Shown here: positions 53,771 through 63,283 of the stretch, in pieces | Position numbering within the stretch: the stretch's first letter is position 1 | Layout of the letters: every line of letters begins with the position of its first letter | Source of the DNA: Croceicoccus gelatinilyticus | Lineage (GTDB): Bacteria; Pseudomonadota; Alphaproteobacteria; Sphingomonadales; Sphingomonadaceae | Assembly (NCBI RefSeq): GCF_018398395.1 | Contig: NZ_JAHCBF010000004.1 | Span: forward strand, 1-64,000 | Length of the DNA stretch: 64,000 bases | Direction: 5' to 3' | The notes under the pieces: model-generated | Databases searched by the model: none | What the model saw: the letters and a program-made list of their open reading frames with translations, nothing else | What the model was told of the DNA's origin: nothing | Translations under genes and position numbers: made by a program

Positions 53771-54807
53771 ACCGCGCCGTGAGCATGCTGCCGCTCGTGC
53801 TCGCAGCCCTCGCCCTTCCCGCAGCGGCATCGGCGCAGGAGGCCGATGGCGAAGAGCCGGTTATGGATCACTCCACCATGGATCATGGCGAGATGGACCA
53901 CTCGACCATGGACCACGGGGAGATGGATCACTCCACCATGAGCCACGGCGAGATGGACCACTCGACCATGGACCACGGCGAGATGGACCATTCCACCATG
54001 AACCACGCCACCATGAACCACGGGGAGATGGACCACTCGACCATGAACCACGGTGCGATGCCGATGGGTACCGCCGTGCCGCCGTCGACCGCAACCGGCC
54101 CCGCCAATGCCGCCGACGCCATCTGGGGTGCAGATGCCATGGCGGCCAGCCGTAGCGCGCTCGTGCACGAGACCAGCGGAATGCCCGTCCTGTGGCTGCA
54201 GGCCGACAGGCTCGAGTATCAGGCAAAGGACGGCCCCGACGGCTATCTCTGGGACGTGCAGGGCTACTACGGCGGTGATCTCGACAAGTTCTGGCTGAAG
54301 TCCGAAGGCGAAGGCGCATTCGGTGAAGGCGTGGAAGATGCCGAGATCCAGGCCCTCTACAGCCGCGCCATCGGCCCGTGGTTCGACCTTCAGGCCGGTG
54401 TGAGGCAGGATCTCACCGGTCCTTCCCGTACCCATGCCGTGATCGGTGTGCAGGGCGTTGCACCCTACATGTTCGAAGTAGACGCCGCCGCCTTCCTGTC
54501 GAACAAAGGCGATCTGACGGCCAAGATCGAGGCCGAACTGGACCAGCGCGTGACGCAGCGCGTGATCCTGCAACCGCGAGCGGAGCTATCGCTCTCCGCG
54601 CAGGACATCCCCGAACTTGGCATCGGTTCAGGCATCGACGCGATCGAGGCGGGCCTTCGCCTGCGCTATCACTTCAACCGCGAATTTGCGCCATACATCG
54701 GCGTCGAACAGCACTGGAAGCTGGGCAAGAGCGCCGACTACGCCCGTGCCGACGGGGACGCGACATCGTCAACCGCCTTCGTCGCAGGCCTGCGCCTCTG
54801 GTATTGA
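53767..54807 (+). CDS. copB: Copper resistance outer-membrane protein CopB
   Basis: The 346-residue protein has a signal peptide cut after AASAQ. A Met/His repeat region (residues 33-97) is followed by the CopB beta-barrel domain, which contains WLQADRLEYQAKDG near its start and ends in GLRLWY. CopB binds copper at the outer membrane and works with CopA. The gene begins in the copA stop (ATGA). The repeat block is longer than in many homologues. Confidence 0.93.
   Translation: MNRAVSMLPLVLAALALPAAASAQEADGEEPVMDHSTMDHGEMDHSTMDHGEMDHSTMSHGEMDHSTMDHGEMDHSTMNHATMNHGEMDHSTMNHGAMPMGTAVPPSTATGPANAADAIWGADAMAASRSALVHETSGMPVLWLQADRLEYQAKDGPDGYLWDVQGYYGGDLDKFWLKSEGEGAFGEGVEDAEIQALYSRAIGPWFDLQAGVRQDLTGPSRTHAVIGVQGVAPYMFEVDAAAFLSNKGDLTAKIEAELDQRVTQRVILQPRAELSLSAQDIPELGIGSGIDAIEAGLRLRYHFNREFAPYIGVEQHWKLGKSADYARADGDATSSTAFVAGLRLWY
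53863..54057 (+). repeat. Six 30-bp repeats coding Met-Asp-His-rich units in copB
   Basis: The unit MDHSTMDHGE recurs six times, with changes to MSHGE and MNHGA, and a 5-residue insertion in the fifth copy. The nucleotide copies are nearly identical, so copy number may vary between strains. Confidence 0.9.
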
Positions 54808-55131
54808 TCGGAAAGAGCGTTCCGACAGTGGGAGCATCTGACAGCTAGGCGCTTCTCTCATGCTGCGCGTGCCAAATGGCTCTATCTGTCGCCGCCTGCC
54901 CTTACCCCGGTGCTGAGCCGTCACCTGCGTTCCAGCACAAATCGCTGTCGGCTCGTCCCTGTTTGGGCGTGCGGTCGGAACGGTTCGGACGACAATGCTT
55001 TGGTCCAGTGAACCAGACTGCAAACGACTGCCCTTTCTGACATCGCGGCGATCGGTCGATGCCGTGCCCTTTGCGGCGCCATCCACCACGAATTGCGCGA
55101 GCATGAGGGCGTACATCCGACAGGACATTTC
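54808..55131. other. Intergenic region without a recognisable gene
   Basis: These 324 bases follow copB and precede the aldehyde dehydrogenase gene. Base composition is less GC-rich than its neighbours. Short open frames exist on both strands, but none has a ribosome-binding site or a recognisable product. It may be decayed DNA. AGGA lies before the downstream start. Confidence 0.5.
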
Positions 55132-56511
55132 ATGCCAGACAAACATCTCACCACCACGAACCCTCTGACAGAAGAGGTAATCGCGACTTACCCTTACATG
55201 ACCGACGACGAAGCGGATGCGGTTATCAAGGCCAGCCATGACGCTTTCCAAGAATGGCGGCTTCGCGATCTGGATGATCGCGCTTCAGTGATCGCCGCCA
55301 TCGGCGTGAAACTGCGCGAGAAGAAGGAAGAATTCGCGCAGTTGATGACCCGCGAGGTCGGGAAGTTGATCGGCGACAGCCGCGACGAGATAGAGCTTTG
55401 CGCCGCCATCTGTGACTACACCGCCGAACACGGCCCCGAAGTGCTGGCCGACGAGGAGCGCGAAGTCGACGGTGCCAATGCCTTCGTCTCGCACGCGCCA
55501 GTCGGTGTGATCTACGGCATCCAGCCGTGGAATTTCCCCGCCTATCAGGCCGTGCGTTACTCTGTCTCCAGCCTGATGGCCGGCAATGGCGTCCTGCTGA
55601 AGCATGCCGAAAACTGCACCGGCAGCGGGGCATTCCTGCGCGATCTTTACGAAGAAGCGGGCCTGCCCAAGGGCCTGTTCGGCGTTCTCTTCATCACGCA
55701 CGATCAGTCCGATCGGGTGATCGAACACGATCTGGTCCGCGGCGTGACGATGACGGGTAGCGACAAGGCCGGTCGTCACATTGCCGCCAAGGCTGGCGCG
55801 CAAGTGAAGAAAACCGTGCTCGAGCTAGGCTCGAACGACGCTTATCTCGTGCTCGATGATGCCGACCTCGACGTTGCCGTAAAAACCTGTGTCGCAGGCA
55901 GGATCTACAACAACGGGCAGACTTGCGTGAATGCGAAGCGCTTTATCGTGACCGAGGCGAATTACGATGCCTTCGTCAAAGCCTATGCCGAACAGTTCGA
56001 AGCTCTGAAGGTCGGCGATCCGACCGAAGACGACACCCAGCTTGGCCCGATGGTCAGCAAGTCCCAGCGAGAGAAGCTGCACGAGCAGGTTGAAGAAAGC
56101 GTCGCCAAGGGTGCACGCCTCGTCACCGGCGGCAAGATCCCTAACCGGACCGGCTGGTTCTACCCCCCGACCGTTCTTGCCGACGTCGCCCCCGGCCAAC
56201 CCGCCTATGAGGACGAGCTGTTCGGCCCCGCCGCTTCGATCATCAAGGCGAAGGATGATCGCGACGCGATGCGTATCGCCAACAGCAGCCGCTACGGCCT
56301 TGGCGGCGGCATCTTCAGCAAGGACGTTGAAAAGGCAAAAGAGCTTGCTGCCGAACACTTCGACACCGGCATGGTCTTCATCAACAGCTTCGACGTTGCC
56401 TCGCCAAGCCTGCCGTTCGGCGGTGTGAAGGATTCAGGTTACGGGCGAGAGCATGGTCCCGAGGGCCTGAAGGAGTTCGTGAACGCCAAGGCCATCAAGG
56501 TCGCGGCCTGA
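55132..56511 (+). CDS. NAD(P)-dependent aldehyde dehydrogenase, succinate-semialdehyde type
   Basis: The 459-residue enzyme has the cofactor motif GIQPWNFPAYQ. The catalytic Glu sits in VLELGSNDAYLVLDD, and the catalytic Cys in NNGQTCVNAKRF. The glycine usual in ELGG is Ser here (ELGS), a known variation in this subgroup as far as I recall. The short N-terminus (starting at PDKHLTTTNPLTEE) fits the succinate-semialdehyde group (GabD2/Sad-like). No gabT is adjacent. It could act on another short semialdehyde. Confidence 0.87.
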   Translation: MPDKHLTTTNPLTEEVIATYPYMTDDEADAVIKASHDAFQEWRLRDLDDRASVIAAIGVKLREKKEEFAQLMTREVGKLIGDSRDEIELCAAICDYTAEHGPEVLADEEREVDGANAFVSHAPVGVIYGIQPWNFPAYQAVRYSVSSLMAGNGVLLKHAENCTGSGAFLRDLYEEAGLPKGLFGVLFITHDQSDRVIEHDLVRGVTMTGSDKAGRHIAAKAGAQVKKTVLELGSNDAYLVLDDADLDVAVKTCVAGRIYNNGQTCVNAKRFIVTEANYDAFVKAYAEQFEALKVGDPTEDDTQLGPMVSKSQREKLHEQVEESVAKGARLVTGGKIPNRTGWFYPPTVLADVAPGQPAYEDELFGPAASIIKAKDDRDAMRIANSSRYGLGGGIFSKDVEKAKELAAEHFDTGMVFINSFDVASPSLPFGGVKDSGYGREHGPEGLKEFVNAKAIKVAA

Positions 56512-56732
56512 TTCTTGGGGCGCACTTTCCCCGTCTTCTTCGGGATTGGATTTTCGGCATGCTAAACCGATAGTCTTGGTCAAGCTTGGGGCCAGCGATC
56601 TACGCACCTGCGTAGTCATGGCCCCACCGACCTGCAATCGGGCAGGAAGACGTGATCGTCGACGTCGCGCTCGACCTGCTCAAGGAGTGATCGCTCCGCC
56701 CACGGTTGCGTGGCGGGACCTTCTATCCGAAC

Positions 56733-56807
56733 TGGCTGGGGCGGCAGGATTCGAACCTGCGCATGCCGGTACCAAAAACCGGTGCCTTACCGCTTGGCTA
56801 CGCCCCA
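56733..56807 (-). tRNA. tRNA-Gln (anticodon TTG)
   Basis: The minus strand folds into a cloverleaf. The acceptor stem is TGGGGCG/CGCCCCA, the D arm GCC/GGC and the T arm GCAGG-TTCGAAT-CCTGC. The anticodon arm CCGGT-TTTTGGT-ACCGG has TTG as the anticodon. Discriminator G and an encoded CCA follow. Length is 75 with CCA. Confidence 0.95.
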
Positions 56808-56905
56808 TCATCCGTTCGGATGGGCCCATATAGCGCGGCGGGCGCGGATGAAAAGGGGGCGGGTGCAGGAACCGGCGTGCCACTTGCACCGTTGCCCCTT
56901 CGATC

Positions 56906-57970
56906 ATGGCAAAGCATTCGAAAAAGGCGGAAAACGCGAACGGCGGCTCAGAGACCGGCGGAGGGGGCACCGGCGGGCTGGTCTTTGTCGACGATTCGCT
57001 GCCCGGCATCGCGCGCCGCCGTTGCGGGCGCGGTTGGTCCTATACCGATCCCAAGGGGCGTCGCATCACCGACCGCGATGAAATCGACCGGCTGAACGCC
57101 ATCGCCCTGCCCCCTGCCTATACCGATGCATGGTTCTGCCCCGCGCCCAATGGCCACATCCTTGCCACCGGCATCGATGCGCGCGGGCGCAAGCAATACC
57201 GCTATCACCCCCGTTTCCGGGCCGAGCGCGAGAGCGAGAAGTTCGACCGCACCGTCGCTTTCGGCAATGCCCTGCCCCTAATCCGCAAGCGAGTGGAGGA
57301 CGACCTTCGCGCCGGCGGCCTCACGCGCCAGCACACCATCGCCTGCATCGTTCGCCTGCTCGACCTGGGGCAAGTGCGCATCGGCAACGAGGCCTATGCG
57401 AAGAAGAACAAGAGTTTCGGCGCAACCACGCTACGCCAGCGCCATGCCGAGGTGAAAGGCCAGCGCCTGACGCTCCACTACAAGGGCAAATCGGGCAAGC
57501 AGCGCGAAGTCACGCTGACCGATCGCAGCCTCGCCAAGTTCGTGCGCCGTTTGCAGGAACTGCCCGGCCAGCATTTGTTCCAATACGTCGACGACGACGG
57601 CGAGGCGCATCCCGTCCGCTCTTGCGACGTGAACGATTACTTGCGCGAAACGATGGGCGAGGATTTCAGCGCCAAGGATTTCCGCACTTTCCATGCCAGC
57701 TGCCTTGCCTTTGCCACCCTGGCCCAGGCCGAAGATCAGATGACCATCAAGGCCCTTCTCGAAGTCGTGTCCGACCGGCTTGGCAACACTCCTGCCGTGG
57801 CCCGTCGCAGCTATATCCACCCCGCCGTCATCGACCTTGTCGACCGGCAGCAGGCATGGCGGGAATCGCTGTCGCTGCCGCGCAGGACCCAGTGGCTGAG
57901 CCGGGAAGAACGCGGGCTTGTCGCGCTTCTTGACGGATGTGGGGAAATCACGCTTTCAGCCGCGGCCTGA
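56906..57970 (+). CDS. DNA topoisomerase IB
   Basis: The 354-residue enzyme relaxes DNA by a tyrosine intermediate. The poxvirus-type catalytic domain covers residues 90-320. The nucleophile is Tyr303 in RRSYIHPAVID, and the catalytic Arg and Lys are in LDLGQVRIGNE and in LHYKGKSGK. The N-terminus is short and Gly-rich (residues 12-24). Bacterial type IB enzymes are often horizontally spread, but base use here is like its neighbours. Confidence 0.93.
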   Translation: MAKHSKKAENANGGSETGGGGTGGLVFVDDSLPGIARRRCGRGWSYTDPKGRRITDRDEIDRLNAIALPPAYTDAWFCPAPNGHILATGIDARGRKQYRYHPRFRAERESEKFDRTVAFGNALPLIRKRVEDDLRAGGLTRQHTIACIVRLLDLGQVRIGNEAYAKKNKSFGATTLRQRHAEVKGQRLTLHYKGKSGKQREVTLTDRSLAKFVRRLQELPGQHLFQYVDDDGEAHPVRSCDVNDYLRETMGEDFSAKDFRTFHASCLAFATLAQAEDQMTIKALLEVVSDRLGNTPAVARRSYIHPAVIDLVDRQQAWRESLSLPRRTQWLSREERGLVALLDGCGEITLSAAA

Positions 57971-58039
57971 AGTTAACAAAATCTGAAAAAAGGTTTATCC
58001 CCAAAGTACTTGCAAGGGTCGGGCACTTGCGAGTAATCT

Positions 58040-59674
58040 GTGAAGAACAGGGGGGCTGGTTTCATAAAACGTATTTTCGCCTTGGTGGCGTGTGCGCTGG
58101 CGCTTACCGGTTGCGGCGCGACGGAGACTGATACCGATCGTGCGGCGCGCGACGGGATACTGCTTGTCGGCAACGGCACGGATCCCAAGACGCTGGACCC
58201 CCACCTGCTGGTCGGGCTTCCCGAAGACAACATCGTCCGCGCGCTGAGCGAAGGGCTGGTCGTGCAGGACCCCGATGACAGCTTCAAGGTCCGCCCCGGC
58301 GTGGCCGAGAAATGGTCCCACGACGGAGAGTTCAAACGCTGGACCTTCAAGCTTCGCAAGGGCGCGAAGTGGAGCAACGGGACCCCCGTCACCGCGCAGG
58401 ATTTCATCTTCAGCTGGAAACGCGCGCTTTCGCCCGAACTGGAAGTGGAAGGCGCGGAACTGCTCCATGTCATTCGCGGCGGGCGTGCCTATAACCACGG
58501 CGAGATCGAGGATTTCGCCGATGTCGGTGTTTCAGCGCCCGATCCGCACACCCTGATCGTGGAGATGGAGGGACCCACCCCCTACTTCCTGCCGATGCTG
58601 GCGAGCACGAACTTCGTTCCGGTGAACCGCTCTGCGGTGGAGGCCGGCGGCGCGGTCGACAGCCGAACGAACCGTTGGGCCGATGCAGGGTCTTACGTCG
58701 GTAACGGCCCGTTCCTGCTCAGTGAGTGGAAGCTGCACGATTACGTTCTTGTCGAACGCAATCCGCAGTACTGGGACGCGCAGAACGTGAGATTGAACGC
58801 GATCCGCTTCATCCCGATCGAAGAGCCGGAGGCCGAAATGGCCGCCTTCATGAAGGGCAAGCTTCACGTCACCAGCACAGTGCCGGTCGACGCCATCCCC
58901 GAACTGCGCAAGACCCGGCCTGACAGCCTTTATACCGATGAACTACTTGGCACTTATGCCTATGTCTTCAATGTCGAGAAGAAGCCGTTCGACGACCCGC
59001 GCGTGCGGCGCGCACTGGCGCTGGCGATCGACCGTGACGTCCTGATCGAGGAAGTCATGGGCGGCGCGGAACGTCCGCTTGGCGGCATGATCCCGCCCGG
59101 CATGGCCGATTACGAGGCGATGGACGCGCCGCAGTCCGACCTTGCCGAAGCAAAACGCCTGCTGGCAGAGGCCGGGTTCGAGGACCCTACCGATTTTCCG
59201 CAGATCGACCTGCTCATCAACCGCATGACCCGCCACCGCCGCATCGCGGAAATGATCGGTGCAATGTGGAAGCAGAAGCTCGGTATCGAGGTCGTGATCC
59301 GCGAACAGAACTGGAAGGACTATCTCGACTCCATTGCCGAGGGCGATTTCGAGGTGGCTCGGTCAGGTTGGGTCGCGAACTACAATGATCCCATGGCGCT
59401 GCTCGATTCCTTCGAATCCGATAGCCTGAGCAACGACATGAATTGGCGCAATGCCGATTTCGATGCGCTGATCCGACAGGCGCGCAATACAGCCGACCGT
59501 GAAAAGCGCCTTGGCATCCTGCAGGATGCGGAACGCCTGATGCTGAAGCAGCAGCCGCTGATCCCGCTGTTCACTTATTCGCAGACCTACCTGGTGGATC
59601 CGCGGGTGAAAGGCTGGGGCCACTCGGTCAGTGGCAACCACGTCTACAAGTTCATGTCGCTCGCCTCGAACTGA
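58040..59674 (+). CDS. Oligopeptide-binding lipoprotein (OppA family), orphan
   Basis: The 544-residue protein has a lipoprotein signal with lipobox L22-T-G-C25 and the SBP family 5 fold, for example VGNGTDPKTLDPHL near residue 43 and GAKWSNGTPVTAQDF near residue 113. It binds peptides or similar solutes in the periplasm. There are no permease or ATPase genes beside it, so its transporter is elsewhere or it has another use such as cell-wall peptide recycling. The start is a GTG. Confidence 0.9.
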   Translation: MKNRGAGFIKRIFALVACALALTGCGATETDTDRAARDGILLVGNGTDPKTLDPHLLVGLPEDNIVRALSEGLVVQDPDDSFKVRPGVAEKWSHDGEFKRWTFKLRKGAKWSNGTPVTAQDFIFSWKRALSPELEVEGAELLHVIRGGRAYNHGEIEDFADVGVSAPDPHTLIVEMEGPTPYFLPMLASTNFVPVNRSAVEAGGAVDSRTNRWADAGSYVGNGPFLLSEWKLHDYVLVERNPQYWDAQNVRLNAIRFIPIEEPEAEMAAFMKGKLHVTSTVPVDAIPELRKTRPDSLYTDELLGTYAYVFNVEKKPFDDPRVRRALALAIDRDVLIEEVMGGAERPLGGMIPPGMADYEAMDAPQSDLAEAKRLLAEAGFEDPTDFPQIDLLINRMTRHRRIAEMIGAMWKQKLGIEVVIREQNWKDYLDSIAEGDFEVARSGWVANYNDPMALLDSFESDSLSNDMNWRNADFDALIRQARNTADREKRLGILQDAERLMLKQQPLIPLFTYSQTYLVDPRVKGWGHSVSGNHVYKFMSLASN

Positions 59675-59686
59675 GGCGCTGCGCGA

Positions 59687-60784
59687 TCAGACGCGGCGCA
59701 CCCAGTCGTGCGTGTCTTCGACTTCGCCGCGCTGGATACCGGTCAGCGTCGCCTTCAGCTTGCCGGTGATCTGGCCCGGACCGCCCGAACCGACGGTGAA
59801 GTCACGGTCGCGCCCGACGACGCGCCCGACCGGCGTGACGACGGCGGCGGTGCCGCAAGCGAAGCATTCGACCAGTTTTCCGCTTTGTGCATCGGCCTGC
59901 CACTGGTCGATCGAGTAGCGTTCCTCGACGACGTTCAGGCCCTCTTCGCGCAGCAGGTCGATCAAGCTGTCGCGCGTGATGCCCGGCAGGATCGTGCCCG
60001 AAAGCGGCGGAGTGACGACGCGGCCATCGTCGAACACGAAGAACAGGTTCATGCCGCCCAGTTCCTCGATCCAATTTCGCTCGACCGCGTCGAGGAAGAC
60101 GACCTGGTCGTGCCCACGCTCGATCGCTTCGGCCTGCGGCACAAGGCTGGCGGCATAGTTGCCGCCGCACTTGGCAGCGCCGGTGCCGCCGGGCGCCGCG
60201 CGGGTATAGTCGCTCGACACCCAGATCGAGACCGCGGGCGCGCCCGACTTGAAGTAGTTGCCCGCAGGACTGGCGATGACGATGAACTTGTAGCTCTTGG
60301 CCGGACGCACGCCGAGGAACGCCTCGTCCGCGAACATGAAGGGGCGCAAATACAGCGATGCGCCCGCGCCATCCGGGATCCAGTTGCCGTCGACTTCGAG
60401 CAGGGCGTCGATCGCGGCAAGGAACATCTCTTCGGGGATGTTCGGCATGGCGAGACGGTCGGCCGAACGGTTGAAACGCTGTGCGTTCTGTTCGGGACGG
60501 AACAGCGCGGTGCTGCCGTCGGGGTGGCGATAGGCCTTCAGACCTTCGAAGATTTCCTGCGCGTAGTGCAGGACCGACGCCGCCGGATCGAGCGGGATCG
60601 GCTGGCGCGGACCGACAGTTGCGTTGTGCCAGCCTTCGCCTTCCTTCCAGTCGACGACGACCATGTGATCGGTGAACTGCGTCCCAAAGCCGGGGTTCGC
60701 CAATACCGCAGCGCGATCGGCATCCGAAGTCGGGGCCGGGTGCGGAATGCGTGCGAACTGGGGCTTTTCGGCGGTATTCGCCAT
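59687..60784 (-). CDS. ilvE: Branched-chain amino acid aminotransferase
   Basis: The 365-residue PLP enzyme (class IV) interconverts Leu, Ile and Val with their keto acids. Motifs include LHYAQEIFEGLKAYR and the PLP Lys in AAKCGGNYAASL. The substrate-side FFVFDDGRVVTPPLSGTILPG is near the end. Length is that of the longer bacterial/mitochondrial-like group. The ATG is chosen because the frame ahead has no signal. It ends 12 bases from the convergent binding-protein gene. Confidence 0.94.
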   Translation of the reverse strand: MANTAEKPQFARIPHPAPTSDADRAAVLANPGFGTQFTDHMVVVDWKEGEGWHNATVGPRQPIPLDPAASVLHYAQEIFEGLKAYRHPDGSTALFRPEQNAQRFNRSADRLAMPNIPEEMFLAAIDALLEVDGNWIPDGAGASLYLRPFMFADEAFLGVRPAKSYKFIVIASPAGNYFKSGAPAVSIWVSSDYTRAAPGGTGAAKCGGNYAASLVPQAEAIERGHDQVVFLDAVERNWIEELGGMNLFFVFDDGRVVTPPLSGTILPGITRDSLIDLLREEGLNVVEERYSIDQWQADAQSGKLVECFACGTAAVVTPVGRVVGRDRDFTVGSGGPGQITGKLKATLTGIQRGEVEDTHDWVRRV

Positions 60785-60864
60785 GGGGTTCGTCCTGATC
60801 ACTGTGGTTTTTCGAATGGGCCGGTTAGGCCCTTGGCAAGCGCGGCGCAAGCCTTGGCGCGCGT

Positions 60865-62058
60865 TCAGGCAAGCCCTGCGACATAGAGCACCAGCGCCAC
60901 TGCCGCGAGCAGCGAGGTAACCGCGCCCAGCCCGCTCAACCAGCGCATCCGCACCCTGCCCCGCCACGCGAGCACATTGACCAGCGCAAAGACGCCGAGG
61001 AAGACGAAACTCGCCCCTTCGACCAGCTGCGCGATTCCGCCGACGACGGCCAGCACCATGGCCACGCCCGAGATGACCAGCACGCCCGCGTAAGGCACGT
61101 CGCGCGCGTTGCGTTTGCCGAAAACGGCGGGAAGCTCGCTGTCGCCCGCCGCCTCGCCCGCAAGGCGCGCGGTGGCGAAAACGGTCGCGTTGATGGCCGA
61201 TGCTGTCGAGAAGGCCGCTGCGATCGACACTGCGACGAAGCCGAACGTGCCCAGTGCCGCGCGGCCCGCCTCTGCCAGCGCGACTTCTTCCTTCGCGACA
61301 ATCTCGGGCGCGCCGGCCAGCATCGTCGCGCCCAGCGCCACGGCCACGTAAGTCGCACAGGTCGCGATGATCGCAAGGCTCATCGCGCGGCGGATCGTGC
61401 GCTTGGCGTCCTTCATCTCGTCATAGTCGTAGGAGAGGAGCTGGAATCCCTCGTAGGCCATGAACACCACGCCCACCCCCGCCAGCGCACCCAGAGGTCC
61501 GACGGGATCGCCCGTCTCCAGCACGAGTTGTTCGGGCGCCCAGTGCCAGATGCCCAGCCCCGCAAGGCCGAGCAGGATCGCCAGTTTCACGAAGACCGCG
61601 ATCAGCTCGACGATCGTCGCCTGTGTCGCGCCCAGCAGGTTCACGCCAGCAAGGATCGCGATGGCCGCGACCGCCGCCGCCGAAGCCGCCCAGCCGGGCG
61701 CGCCCAGTGCGTTGGCGGCATAGGCCCCGAAAGTGAAACCATAGACCGCAACGGTCAGCGTATAGCCCGCGATCAGCACCCACATCAGCCAGCGGGCAAT
61801 GGTCGTCTGCCCAATGTCGCGCAGAAAACCATAGGATCCGCCCGGCTGGTCCCGCCGCACAGTCAGTTCGGCATAGGAGTGGCCCGAACACCACGCGATC
61901 AGCCCGCCGATGAGAAAGCTTGCCCATGCCCACTGGCCCGCGACCTGAATGACGACGCCCAGCGTGGAGAAGATGCCCCCGCCGATCATGCCGCCCACCG
62001 CCATCGCCCATGCGCCGGGCAGGCCCAATGCTTTCTTCGTCTCGCCGGTATCGTTCAC
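60865..62058 (-). CDS. APC-superfamily amino acid permease
   Basis: The 397-residue membrane protein has 11-12 transmembrane helices. The APC signature is AMAVGGMIGGGIFSTLGVV near residues 18-36. Substrate is unknown, and a short loop composition gives no hint. It follows the rplS terminator on the same strand, and ilvE is downstream, so it may carry a branched or neutral amino acid. Confidence 0.88.
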   Translation of the reverse strand: MNDTGETKKALGLPGAWAMAVGGMIGGGIFSTLGVVIQVAGQWAWASFLIGGLIAWCSGHSYAELTVRRDQPGGSYGFLRDIGQTTIARWLMWVLIAGYTLTVAVYGFTFGAYAANALGAPGWAASAAAVAAIAILAGVNLLGATQATIVELIAVFVKLAILLGLAGLGIWHWAPEQLVLETGDPVGPLGALAGVGVVFMAYEGFQLLSYDYDEMKDAKRTIRRAMSLAIIATCATYVAVALGATMLAGAPEIVAKEEVALAEAGRAALGTFGFVAVSIAAAFSTASAINATVFATARLAGEAAGDSELPAVFGKRNARDVPYAGVLVISGVAMVLAVVGGIAQLVEGASFVFLGVFALVNVLAWRGRVRMRWLSGLGAVTSLLAAVALVLYVAGLA

Positions 62059-62070
62059 GCTCGCCTCATA

Positions 62071-62104
62071 CGAAAAAGGCGGCTCCCGGGGGAACCGCCT
62101 TTGT
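62071..62104 (-). terminator. Rho-independent terminator after rplS
   Basis: On the minus strand AAAGGCGG pairs with CCGCCTTT around a GC-rich loop and is followed by more T residues. It ends the trmD-rplS transcript. Confidence 0.88.
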
Positions 62105-62127
62105 TCGTTTTACCTGTCGCGTAGCGC

Positions 62128-62496
62128 TTATGCGTCTTCGCGAACCGTCTTGCGCTCGGCAATACGAGCGCGCTTGCCGGTGCGGCCGCGCAGGTAATAG
62201 AGCTTCGCACGACGAACGACACCGCGACGAACGACGGTGATCGAATCGATGTTCGGCGAGTAGAGCGGGAAGACACGTTCGACACCTTCGCCGAACGAGA
62301 TCTTGCGAACCGTGAAGTTCGAACCCATGCCGCGGTTCGAACGGGCGATGACGACGCCTTCGTAGTTCTGGACACGCTCACGCGTGCCTTCAACGACGCG
62401 CACGCCGACGCGCACGGTGTCACCCGCACGGAATTCCGGAATGTCCTTGCCGAGGCCCTGGATTGCTTCCGCCTCGAGCTGCTGGATCAGGTTCAT
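62128..62496 (-). CDS. rplS: 50S ribosomal protein L19
   Basis: The 122-residue ribosomal protein shows the family's [12 protein letters not shown] start, [15 protein letters not shown]-like [16 protein letters not shown] and the C-terminal [13 protein letters not shown]. It begins in the trmD stop (ATGA), the usual coupling. Confidence 0.97.
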   Translation of the reverse strand: MNLIQQLEAEAIQGLGKDIPEFRAGDTVRVGVRVVEGTRERVQNYEGVVIARSNRGMGSNFTVRKISFGEGVERVFPLYSPNIDSITVVRRGVVRRAKLYYLRGRTGKRARIAERKTVREDA

Positions 62497-63239
62497 TTGC
62501 CTGTACCTTCGTCTTTTCGCCGCGCGCCAGAGGCAGACTGGTCCCGAACGCCGATATGACGTTCCCAAAGGTCCGGCCTGCGTAACCGTGTATCGTCTTC
62601 GCTGCGTTGCTTTCGCCACGCCGCGATCTTCGCATGATCCCCCGATCGCAGCACTTCAGGGATCGTGCGCCCTTCCCATTCGACAGGTCGGGTAAAATGC
62701 GGATATTCGAGAAGGCCGCTTTCGAACGACTCTTCGACTCCGCTTGAAGCCGCGCCCATTACTCCGGGAAGCAGGCGAATGCAAGCGTCGAGCAGCATCA
62801 GCGCCGCGCACTCTCCGCCCGACAGGATGATGTCGCCGACCGAGACTTCCTCGACCTCGCGGCCTTCGAAGATACGCTCGTCGAAACCCTCGAACCGGCC
62901 GCACAGCACCGTCACGCCCGGCCCTGCCGCCAGTTCGCGCACGCGCGCCTGCGTCAGCGGCTTTCCGCGCGGGGTCATGGCGATCACCGGCGCGTCGGGT
63001 TGCTTGCCCCGCGCATGGTCGATGGCAGAGGCCAGAACGTCGGCCTTCAGCACCATGCCCGCGCCGCCGCCTGCGGGCGTATCGTCAACGGTGCGATGCT
63101 TGTCGGTGGCGAAATCGCGGATCTGCACCGCGTCCATCGACCACTTGCCCGCATCGAGCGCGCGGCCTGCAAGGCTGACGCCCAGGGGCCCGGGAAACAT
63201 CTCGGGGTAAAGGGTCAGGACGGTCGCGGCGAAAGTCAT
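62493..63239 (-). CDS. trmD: tRNA (guanine-N1)-methyltransferase
   Basis: The 248-residue SPOUT enzyme methylates G37 of tRNA. The trefoil-knot motifs are [17 protein letters not shown] and [20 protein letters not shown], and [10 protein letters not shown] is typical near residue 185. It precedes rplS in the conserved order; rimM and rpsP are not in the window, because another gene lies upstream. Confidence 0.97.
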   Translation of the reverse strand: MTFAATVLTLYPEMFPGPLGVSLAGRALDAGKWSMDAVQIRDFATDKHRTVDDTPAGGGAGMVLKADVLASAIDHARGKQPDAPVIAMTPRGKPLTQARVRELAAGPGVTVLCGRFEGFDERIFEGREVEEVSVGDIILSGGECAALMLLDACIRLLPGVMGAASSGVEESFESGLLEYPHFTRPVEWEGRTIPEVLRSGDHAKIAAWRKQRSEDDTRLRRPDLWERHIGVRDQSASGARRKDEGTGK

Positions 63240-63283
63240 GGCGCGCCGGTTAGTCGAAAAGGCGCGAACTGGCTAGGCGCTAG

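Noticed and set aside
54990-55012. Further dyad copy before the succinate-semialdehyde-type dehydrogenase (GCTTTGGTCCAG)
   Set aside because: About 6 of 12 positions match, which is expected by chance, and the gene is not clearly linked to alcohol oxidation.
54808-56732. Possible island at tRNA-Gln with an integrase
   Set aside because: No integrase, direct repeats or phage genes are seen near the tRNA.
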